Part shown: one piece after another, positions 1-5,758 of the stretch
Position numbering within the stretch: position 1 is the first letter of the stretch
Layout: every line of letters starts with the position of its first letter
From: Pseudomonadales bacterium
GTDB taxonomy: Bacteria; Pseudomonadota; Gammaproteobacteria; Pseudomonadales; Azotimanducaceae
Direction: 5' to 3'
Assembly: GCA_029244465.1 (NCBI GenBank)
Contig: JAQWQN010000018.1
Coordinates: 1 to 6,611 of the forward strand
Length of the DNA: 6,611 nucleotides
Position numbers and translations under genes: made by a program
Notes under the pieces: generated by a model
What the model saw: the letters and a program-made list of their open reading frames with translations, nothing else
What the model was told of the DNA's origin: nothing
Databases searched by the model: none

Positions 1-2
1 AT

Positions 3-230
3 CTCGCAATACCAGATCTCTACCTCAACCGCGCGATCGCAGCACGTGGCAGAGGCGAATATGGCAACACAGAAGAAGCTTTCGCGATTTATCAACAGTT
101 GATGGGGCAGGTAACCGAACCACACCCAGTTGTTCCTGATGAGTATGGGCCTACAGAGGTGCGTCGTCCGCTAAATCGCCGCTTCGGTGACGATCCTTTC
201 GAGGCGTCCGGCCGAGTCCAATCCCGTTAA
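3..230 (+). CDS. 3' end of an unrecognised gene (N-terminus outside window)
   Basis: This + strand frame is open from the left edge to a TAA at 228-230 and gives about 75 C-terminal residues. All three minus-strand frames opposite 1-170 contain stops, which favours this frame as the coding one. The visible protein begins with a helical, TPR-like stretch (LYLNRAIAARGRGEYG, then EEAFAIYQQLM). It continues into a Pro-, Arg- and Asp-rich tail (PHPVVPDEYGPTEVRRP) that is probably extended. I do not recognise the family, and the TPR resemblance is only an impression from helix spacing. The last 60 bp overlap the end of the convergent alanine racemase gene. No terminator is visible between the two. 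The reading frame is moderately well supported; the function is unknown. Confidence 0.5.
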   Translation, partial: LAIPDLYLNRAIAARGRGEYGNTEEAFAIYQQLMGQVTEPHPVVPDEYGPTEVRRPLNRRFGDDPFEASGRVQSR

Positions 231-1226
231 AATCTCATAACTAACGGTTTGAGCTTCCCGCGCAACGGCATCAATCAGAATATGAGCACCGATCAGTTCA
301 AACGGTGCATCTCGTAATTGCTCGACCTGGTCGGAAAGATCAACACGTACGTGTATGAGATCCATACTTACTCGGCCTACAATCGGATAGACGCTACCCT
401 GCCACCAAGCGCTACCAACATTCGAAAGCAACCGCGGCAAACCATCGGCGTAGCCAACCCCCACAGTCACCAAACGACTCTGTTCCGTCGCGTGATAGGT
501 TCCGCCGTATCCAACTGCTGTGCCGGGCATTATGTCTCTGATCTGCACGACATCACCTGACAATTTTACCACTGCTTCAAGGGCCGCCTCTTCCGAACCG
601 GTGGGACTACCGCCATAAAGTGCAATCCCAGCCCTAATCAAACCCTCAGGCACTTTGTGTAACAAAGCGCCAGCAGAATTGCTGAGACTGATAGGAATAT
701 CTGGATGACGCGCACCGAAACCCACCATCGCATCAATCTGCAATTGTGTTTCCCTTGCATTCAGTTCATCTGCACGAGCAAAGTGGCTCAGAATCAATCT
801 CGGAGTGGCTCCTTGCGCGAGCACTTCGTCACCTTCAACCAGACTAAGGCCTAGGCGTTCCATGCCAGTATCGACGTGTAACGCAAAGGGGCCCTCTTTG
901 TTCCAGCGTGACAGCTGGGTGGCACTATTTATGACGGGATAAAGCTGATGTTGCGTAAAGACACCACGGTCTGCAGCGCGCAACAAACCTTCTAATACAT
1001 AGATGTTAGATCCGGCGCTAATCTGCCGTACCCGTATGCCTTCGACCAGCGTAGCAACGAAAAATGTCGTACACCCCGCCTCTTCAAGACACTTCGCCGC
1101 CAGAGGCACGCCAATGCCATACGCGTTGGCCTTCACGACCCCGGCAACCTCAGACCGGTTCGAAGCGCATATTGTCCGATAATTTCGCGCGAGCGCCCCT
1201 AAGGAAACCGTCAGGCGCCCGGGCAT
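171..1226 (-). CDS. alr: Alanine racemase (PLP-dependent)
   Basis: This enzyme interconverts L- and D-alanine in the cytoplasm and supplies D-Ala for peptidoglycan. The 351 residues are a usual to slightly short length for the family. The N-terminal TIM-barrel carries the PLP-lysine motif VVKANAYG, with Lys32 as the Schiff-base residue and Tyr36. Further family motifs are HVDTGMERLG (117-126), SHFA (147-150), SNSAGAL (182-188) and RAGIALYG (198-205), in which Arg198 is the expected contact to the pyridine nitrogen. The C-terminal beta domain has VGYGGTY (238-244), the second catalytic base Tyr259 in GYADG, and GRVSMD (284-289). The protein ends with the typical SYEILTGL. The ATG lies 5 bp after the cytochrome stop and has no clear Shine-Dalgarno, which suggests translational coupling. 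Its start MPGRLTVSLGAL matches the usual family N-terminus. All key residues are present, so it should be active. I cannot separate a biosynthetic Alr from a catabolic DadX by sequence, but no dadA is adjacent. Confidence 0.96.
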   Translation of the reverse strand: MPGRLTVSLGALARNYRTICASNRSEVAGVVKANAYGIGVPLAAKCLEEAGCTTFFVATLVEGIRVRQISAGSNIYVLEGLLRAADRGVFTQHQLYPVINSATQLSRWNKEGPFALHVDTGMERLGLSLVEGDEVLAQGATPRLILSHFARADELNARETQLQIDAMVGFGARHPDIPISLSNSAGALLHKVPEGLIRAGIALYGGSPTGSEEAALEAVVKLSGDVVQIRDIMPGTAVGYGGTYHATEQSRLVTVGVGYADGLPRLLSNVGSAWWQGSVYPIVGRVSMDLIHVRVDLSDQVEQLRDAPFELIGAHILIDAVAREAQTVSYEILTGLDSAGRLERIVTEAAI

Positions 1227-1231
1227 ACTTT

Positions 1232-1867
1232 TTAATTCAGCGTATTGATGTAGGCGACAATGTCATTGATCGACTTGTCGTCGGTGAGCATGGCGACCAT
1301 TGGCCGCATCTGTCGACCGCCATGATCAAGCTTATGGTAACCGCGTTGGCCTTGCTTGAACTTTTTGATTTGGCCAACAAGATACCAATCGTTCTGGCCC
1401 ACCAACTTAGGTCCAGACATCGCTTCCGATCCCTCACCGCGAGGGCCATGGCAGGCTGCACAAATCGGATACAGCTTTTTTCCAGCCGCCGCATCGCCAC
1501 TGACGGTTGCTGTCGGTGTCGTATTTGGCAACGTCCCTATATAGGCGGCAAGATTGGCCAACGCCTCTTCGCTCTGCAACTGAGGGCCTTTAGCCATCGC
1601 GGCCATCTGCATGCCATGCATATCCCCAGGCGCAGTACCTCGTGCATCGTTTTGAAATAATTGCATCTGTTTGATGATGTACCAATCTTCCTGTCCTGCC
1701 AGCTTAGGTGCATTCATCGCCTGGTTACCTAGCCCTTGGGGACCATGGCAAGCCATGCAAACTGGAAACAGCGCCTTACCAGCATTGGCGTCGCCCTCGC
1801 CATATGCTGCTAGAGAAAGGGATGCGACGAGCATTCCGAAAATACAGGCAGGAAAAAACGTGTTCAT
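1232..1867 (-). CDS. Di-haem cytochrome c4-like protein, periplasmic
   Basis: This is a periplasmic electron carrier of the cytochrome c4 / c553 class, which typically passes electrons from the bc1 complex or other donors to terminal oxidases. The protein has 211 residues. An N-terminal hydrophobic signal (MNTFFPACIFGMLVASLSLAA) is followed by two homologous cytochrome domains. Haem sites are CMACH at residues 37-41 and CAACH at 136-140. Both domains repeat the pattern 'PKLxGQxDWYxxxQ' after the haem site. Each also has a Met-rich segment supplying the likely axial ligand (around Met86/Met88 and Met187) before a final 'AYIxTL' helix. The ATG at 1867 was chosen because GGAGAG sits 8 nt upstream. 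An in-frame GTG at 1909 lacks such a site, and its extra residues would encode the ribosome-binding site itself. One oddity is that the signal peptide from this start has no Lys or Arg in its n-region. The gene precedes alr by 5 bp. Confidence 0.93.
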   Translation of the reverse strand: MNTFFPACIFGMLVASLSLAAYGEGDANAGKALFPVCMACHGPQGLGNQAMNAPKLAGQEDWYIIKQMQLFQNDARGTAPGDMHGMQMAAMAKGPQLQSEEALANLAAYIGTLPNTTPTATVSGDAAAGKKLYPICAACHGPRGEGSEAMSGPKLVGQNDWYLVGQIKKFKQGQRGYHKLDHGGRQMRPMVAMLTDDKSINDIVAYINTLN

Positions 1868-1875
1868 ATTTACTA

Positions 1876-1881
1876 CTCTCC
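1876..1881 (-). promoter_or_regulatory. Ribosome binding site fixing the cytochrome start
   Basis: GGAGAG on the minus strand lies 8 nt before the ATG at 1867. It is the strongest Shine-Dalgarno match in the minus-strand block and decides in favour of the 211-residue cytochrome over the 42-nt longer GTG-initiated reading. Confidence 0.8.
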
Positions 1882-1981
1882 TAGAACACAGTGTCCGTAC
1901 GTCAAACACGGCTAACTGATTTTAGATTTGAAACGGGTGGTTGTTTTTGTACTTCAGGTGTTCTTCGCGTTACAGCAACAC

Positions 1982-2188
1982 CTAATCGTCACGGCATCGC
2001 CAAAACGCCAGCCGAAATCTTGATTCCCCGCGCCGTTTGGTTTGACGACGATCAGACGTCACGCGGTCACGTCGAGCGCGTAGCTCAAAAAAGCCTTTCG
2101 CACTACGCCGTCTATCCTCAGCTTTCCTCCGATCCTCTTCTTCAAGGCGACGGTTTTCAGCTTCGATGGTATTTTCAGATTCAGTCAT
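1982..2188 (-). CDS. Small, highly charged DRR-rich hypothetical protein
   Basis: This is a 68-residue ORF from an ATG at 2188 to a TAG at 1982-1984. It is dominated by Arg, Glu and Asp. The N-terminal half is an acidic/basic helix (ENRRLEEEDRRKAEDRRR), followed by FFELRARRDR, then SDRRQTKRRGE, and a basic, aromatic end (RFRLAFWRC). The repeated 'DRR' pattern is common in short, poorly characterised proteobacterial proteins and in tails of membrane-associated proteins. No domain or membrane segment is visible. There is no good Shine-Dalgarno before the ATG, and a + strand frame (1891-2190) is also open here, so coding status is not certain. The ORF sits between the coiled-coil gene (70 bp upstream) and the cytochrome gene (114 bp downstream), on the same strand as both. 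I prefer the minus frame because of its orientation and its repetitive, helix-like composition. Confidence 0.45.
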   Translation of the reverse strand: MTESENTIEAENRRLEEEDRRKAEDRRRSAKGFFELRARRDRVTSDRRQTKRRGESRFRLAFWRCRDD

Positions 2189-2258
2189 GAGGTGAGCGTG
2201 GGCTCGTATTTTTCGTGGTCAATGATAGCGGTCTGCTCAAAATTTTTAAAGTCGTCGA

Positions 2259-4505
2259 TCACAAAGTTTGTTTGGCAATGATGCCGCGCGCCTGCGCTAT
2301 CCAATCACCACGGAGCAGGCGGCTACGATAGCCATGCAACGGATGATCCTGATCATCTAAGTCAGATGCGTCTATCGCTGCTATGTGCGAAACACCTTGA
2401 ATTCCTAACGCACAAAGTTGCTCTGCCAGCTTGGTGCCTACCCCTTTAAGTTGAATAATATTGTCATCTTTAAAACCCTTATCGTTCGCGGTCGAGGATC
2501 TTGCTTGGTCTCGCAAGCGTCCAATTTCCGCGCGAGCATCTTGTAATTGTTGGCCGAGAACCAGGACCATCTTTGCGTCAGTCGAGCCGTTAGTCTGCTG
2601 TTTCTTCTGTTTAGTCTGCCATCTCAATTCGTCTAGCTCTATATTCCGTTGGCGTAACTTATTTTTTAGTTCGCACATTTGGGCAGTTAGTACCTGTACT
2701 TCTAAAGCATCTACCGATTCCACTTTGTGCGCGATAAATTCTGCCTCGGCAGATATGACCTCTGCCTCTAATTCAGCCACTCGACGTTGGCTCAGCTCGA
2801 TTTCTTTTGCCGCGGCCCGCGCGTTCTCAGTACTCTCTTTTTTCAACCGCTCTCGCAGCTCGACACGTTCAATTTCGTGTGTCGCGTTCAGCACCGATAC
2901 CTGTTCGCGCAACGTCGCGATCTCTGCGTCTAATTTTCGTTGGTGTTCCTCGGCAAGCTCCGCCTTCTCTTCCACCAGCCATTTGGCATCGCCACGTGAG
3001 ATGCGATTCTCTAAATTTTCGCGTAACCGTTTTTCTAGCTCATACAGGCGCTGTTGTTCGACACGCTTTGTCTGCTCTTCGCTCAGCTCTCGGCCAATCT
3101 TTTCCATGTGCTGTCGCTGATCATTAACTCGCGCTTCAACCGTTACCGCATGCGCCTTTAGTGTCTCGCTAATCTGTCGCTCTGCGTTCAAATCCTGTTC
3201 CAAACGCACGACCGTACCCTGCAGATGCGGACCGCTGCGGAGACGCTCGTTCCGCTCCTCTTCCAGGTTTTGCACAAGCTGAGTACGCTCATGCAGCATG
3301 GACTGCAACTTCGTCAATTCAGCCTGCAGCGCTTCACCCTGCAGCGCTTTTTTCTCCCGACTCAGTTCCATCCGCGCGACCTCTTCTTCCAGTGCCGCGA
3401 TGCTTTGGGTCTGAATTGCACGCTCATGCTGAGCGTGTTTTTGACCTTTGATCGCTACTGCTAAACACCCATCAAGTCGCGCAACTTCAGCCGACACAGA
3501 TACACACTCATCTTTCGTTTTCTGAAGACTCCGCTCTAACCCGGCGCGCGTGGCTTCATGATCATCGCACGCCTGATGAGCCCGCCCTTCGACCTCGGCA
3601 AGCTTTCTCTTGAACTCGGTTATTTGGGTCTTAACAAAACTCAGTTGTTCTTCTTTCTTCTGCAACGCCTGAGCATGTAGGGATCCCATCTCAGCGAGCT
3701 TGGTTTCCTGCTCATTCTCGAGCGTCTGTGCGAATTTACTGAGCGCCTTTTCTAGCGCGCTTTCCGCTTGTGCATACTTCTCCGCAAACCCACGACTGGA
3801 CGCTTCCGCGTTCTCTGCTCTCGAGACCAGGCTAGCTAGCTCCTCACCCAACGCATCAATTTGTAGCTTAGCCATTCCGGTTGTTTCGACCAGTTGCTCA
3901 TTGCGCTTGCGAGACTCATGCAGTGTTTGCGTCAGTCGCTGGCGTTCTTTTAAGTCGAAGACAAGTCGCGCCCGTTCCTCGTCCCAGCTTGATCGTTCAC
4001 GTTTAAACGATTGTCTCTCACTGTGGTGCGTAGATTCTTGTTCGGAGCGTTCCGCTGACAGTTCATCAAGCGATCCGGTCACACCTCGCCATTTTGATTT
4101 CCAATGCGCGGTTTCTCCTTGCGCTTCGCCTAACGCAATTTCCATGCTTCGGGCTTCCCCAGCAAGCGATATACGCTTGCTTCTCAGTTCGTTGGATTTG
4201 GACTCGAGTTCCGCAATCAGGTCATCACGTGCACGGAGTGCGAGATCGTTGCGAGACCTACTTTGCTGTTTCAGCAGCCCAATTTCGTCGCGCACGCGCG
4301 CTAGTTCATCGGTTCTCTCCCTAAGCGCACTAGCCAGTTTAGGCACCCGCTCTTGCCACTTCGCCACCTCAGTGCGCAAATCTTCAGTATCACCATTGCC
4401 GTCAGTGGGCTCAGTCTCAATCTTCGTTTCCTGATTCAAGTCCGCTCTCTCCGCATTAGGTTGCTGCTCGCACACGCTAATAAATCCATGCATATAGATA
4501 GCCAC
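2259..4505 (-). CDS. Long coiled-coil protein with C-terminal helix-hairpin-helix domain
   Basis: This 748-residue protein is not a named family that I recognise. Residues from about 35 to 665 are almost continuously rich in Glu, Arg, Lys, Gln, Ala and Leu, with hydrophobic residues spaced as in long coiled coils and very few Pro or Gly. A linker rich in Ser, Asn, Thr and Lys leads to a compact final domain (about 681-745). That domain starts IIQLKGVGTKLAEQLCALGI and ends RGDWIAQARGII. This matches the helix-hairpin-helix fold of the 'LKGIGPxxxxxLxxLGI ... RDDWxxQA' type, seen at the end of several proteobacterial proteins. No signal peptide or transmembrane helix is evident, so it is probably cytoplasmic. 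HHH domains usually bind DNA non-specifically or mediate protein contacts, so a DNA-tethered structural role is an inference. The start is uncertain: GTG at 4505 (weak AAGG 11 nt upstream) or ATG at 4493 (no Shine-Dalgarno). No other start exists before the in-frame stop at 4593-4595. Confidence 0.85.
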   Translation of the reverse strand: MAIYMHGFISVCEQQPNAERADLNQETKIETEPTDGNGDTEDLRTEVAKWQERVPKLASALRERTDELARVRDEIGLLKQQSRSRNDLALRARDDLIAELESKSNELRSKRISLAGEARSMEIALGEAQGETAHWKSKWRGVTGSLDELSAERSEQESTHHSERQSFKRERSSWDEERARLVFDLKERQRLTQTLHESRKRNEQLVETTGMAKLQIDALGEELASLVSRAENAEASSRGFAEKYAQAESALEKALSKFAQTLENEQETKLAEMGSLHAQALQKKEEQLSFVKTQITEFKRKLAEVEGRAHQACDDHEATRAGLERSLQKTKDECVSVSAEVARLDGCLAVAIKGQKHAQHERAIQTQSIAALEEEVARMELSREKKALQGEALQAELTKLQSMLHERTQLVQNLEEERNERLRSGPHLQGTVVRLEQDLNAERQISETLKAHAVTVEARVNDQRQHMEKIGRELSEEQTKRVEQQRLYELEKRLRENLENRISRGDAKWLVEEKAELAEEHQRKLDAEIATLREQVSVLNATHEIERVELRERLKKESTENARAAAKEIELSQRRVAELEAEVISAEAEFIAHKVESVDALEVQVLTAQMCELKNKLRQRNIELDELRWQTKQKKQQTNGSTDAKMVLVLGQQLQDARAEIGRLRDQARSSTANDKGFKDDNIIQLKGVGTKLAEQLCALGIQGVSHIAAIDASDLDDQDHPLHGYRSRLLRGDWIAQARGIIAKQTL
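3323..3349. repeat. 12-bp direct repeat, 15-bp period, inside the coiled-coil gene
   Basis: The 12-mer CCTGCAGCGCTT occurs at 3323-3334 and again at 3338-3349. The 15-bp period keeps the reading frame and produces the back-to-back pentapeptides ALQGE and ALQAE. It looks like a small in-frame duplication within low-complexity helix-coding DNA. Confidence 0.7.
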
Positions 4506-4577
4506 ACGGCACGCTACCTTATCGATGCAGTCCGTTTCGTGACCCGTGCACGGTTCGTCTTGTTGACGCCTAAAATA

Positions 4578-4604
4578 TTGACAAGCGTCGCTTTACGGTA
4601 TGCT
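4578..4604 (+). promoter_or_regulatory. Possible sigma70-type promoter for the esterase
   Basis: The 176-bp divergent region between the coiled-coil gene and the esterase contains a perfect TTGACA at 4578-4583. A TATGCT at 4599-4604 could serve as the -10. The 15-bp spacer is shorter than the preferred 16-18 bp, so this is a weak candidate. It lies 77 bp before the esterase ATG. I see no comparably good promoter for the minus-strand coiled-coil gene and no clear operator palindrome in this region. Confidence 0.25.
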
Positions 4605-4667
4605 GCGGACCAATTCGAGGGCGATAATGCCGACCTGAACGCACTGGCCGAGAGATACGAAACAATT

Positions 4668-4672
4668 GAAGG
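4668..4672 (+). promoter_or_regulatory. Ribosome binding site of the esterase
   Basis: GAAGG sits 9 nt before the ATG at 4682. An in-frame TGA at 4667-4669 overlaps it, so no longer N-terminus is possible. This fixes the esterase start at 4682 or later. Confidence 0.65.
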
Positions 4673-4681
4673 CAACCCCGC

Positions 4682-5758
4682 ATGGCGCGTAAAAAACAGC
4701 ACACCCTGGATGGCTCGATTGTCCAGCTTCAACACGAATCTCGTATCCTCAAGGACAACCCCTGGCGTGATCCGAGCAACCGCGCGCACAACGTTTATCT
4801 ACCAACCAGCTACAACACCGCACCCGCCGGAAGAAGGTTCCCGGTTTTATACGATCTCGTGGGCTACACAAGCTCAGGCGGTTCTCACACTGGCTGGCGA
4901 AGTTTTGACGAAAGCGTGCCTGAACGCCTAGACAGACTGATCCACAATCGCAACATGCCACCCTGCATCGTGGTCTTTCCTGACTGCTTTACCACGCTCG
5001 GCGGTAACCAATACATTAATTCAAGCGCCGTCGGGCGTTATGCCGATTTTTTGACACGCGAGCTCGTACCCGCAATCGATAAAGAATTCCGTACAAAACC
5101 AGATCGTGATCATCGCGGTGTTTTCGGGAAGTCCTCAGGCGGCTACGGAGCACTCATACACGGCATGAAATACGCCAAGTATTGGGGCGCCATAGCCGCT
5201 CACTCGGGCGATGCCTATTTTGACTTCATCTACCAAGCGGAATGGCCAATCGCCCTCTCTGGGTTACAACAATACGCACAACAAACAACACCACCAAAGA
5301 CCATGCAATCTAAACCGGGTCACGACGACGGTCGTATAGCCCGCTTTTTAGACTATGTTTGGCAAACCGAACGGCCAAGCGGGTCGGACATCACGATCTT
5401 AATGATGATCTGCATGGCCGCGACTTATGATCCTGATCCACGCGCACCGCTGGGTTTTCGCCTACCTTATGATCTCAACACAGGGGCTCTTATAGAGAGT
5501 CGTTGGCGCCGTTGGCTGCGACATGATCCGGTGCATCTTGCGCCTAACTCTAAATCGAACCTAGCCAGCTTAAAGGGAATTTATATAGATTGCGGTTGGC
5601 GCGACCAATACCACATCCACTTTGGCTCACGGCAGCTCAGCGCCACATTGAAGAAGATGAAAATCAAACACACCTATGAGGAATTTAACGGTAGCCATAG
5701 CGGCATCGACTACCGCATGGACCGCAGTTTACCATTTCTTGCGCGAACCTTACGGTAG
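4682..5758 (+). CDS. Esterase of the EstD/Fes-like alpha/beta hydrolase family
   Basis: This is a 358-residue serine hydrolase of the putative esterase family (Pfam Esterase, PF00756 type), which includes S-formylglutathione hydrolases, enterochelin esterases and mycolyltransferases. The N-terminus has the family's typical opening: HESRILKDNPWRDP, then VYLPTSY at 38-44 and FPVLYDLVGYTSSGG at 53-67. The nucleophile elbow is GKSSGG (149-154), giving Ser151. The likely acid is Asp308 in DCGWRDQYHIHFGSR, and the likely base is His339 in YEEFNGSHSGIDYR, near the end. The triad is therefore complete. Residues about 185-285 form a less conserved insertion that may act as a lid. No signal peptide is seen, so it is probably cytoplasmic. 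The substrate cannot be read from sequence; the typical glutathione-hydrolase signatures were not recognised. It has its own ribosome binding site, is divergent from the coiled-coil gene, and overlaps the SDR gene tail to tail by 9 bp. Confidence 0.9.
   Translation: MARKKQHTLDGSIVQLQHESRILKDNPWRDPSNRAHNVYLPTSYNTAPAGRRFPVLYDLVGYTSSGGSHTGWRSFDESVPERLDRLIHNRNMPPCIVVFPDCFTTLGGNQYINSSAVGRYADFLTRELVPAIDKEFRTKPDRDHRGVFGKSSGGYGALIHGMKYAKYWGAIAAHSGDAYFDFIYQAEWPIALSGLQQYAQQTTPPKTMQSKPGHDDGRIARFLDYVWQTERPSGSDITILMMICMAATYDPDPRAPLGFRLPYDLNTGALIESRWRRWLRHDPVHLAPNSKSNLASLKGIYIDCGWRDQYHIHFGSRQLSATLKKMKIKHTYEEFNGSHSGIDYRMDRSLPFLARTLR

Noticed and set aside
1237..1500. Minus-strand 87-codon frame inside the cytochrome gene
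   Set aside because: It is out of frame with the cytochrome, whose second haem domain clearly explains this DNA.
1064..1660. + strand open frame (198 codons) across the alr/cytochrome junction
   Set aside because: It is antisense to two well-supported genes, has no domain, and its Cys/Arg/His pattern is a mirror of the haem-site and alr codons.
1891..1909. Apparent inverted repeat GTGT ... ACAC around CGTACG upstream of the cytochrome
   Set aside because: The arms are not symmetric about the central CGTACG, so it does not form a proper operator palindrome.
2194..2215. Small hairpin GAGC-GTGG-GCTC followed by a T-run on the + strand
   Set aside because: The stem is only 4 bp and no + strand gene ends here, so it is not a credible terminator.
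3700..4434. Long + strand open frame (244 codons), rich in Ser
   Set aside because: It lies wholly antisense to the coiled-coil gene. Its Ser/Ala/Arg bias is what complementing Glu/Arg/Ala-rich codons gives. The same holds for the + strand frame at 2461-3120.
4514..4789. Minus-strand 91-codon frame in the divergent region
   Set aside because: It overlaps the esterase N-terminus, has no recognisable features or ribosome binding site, and resembles a chance frame.
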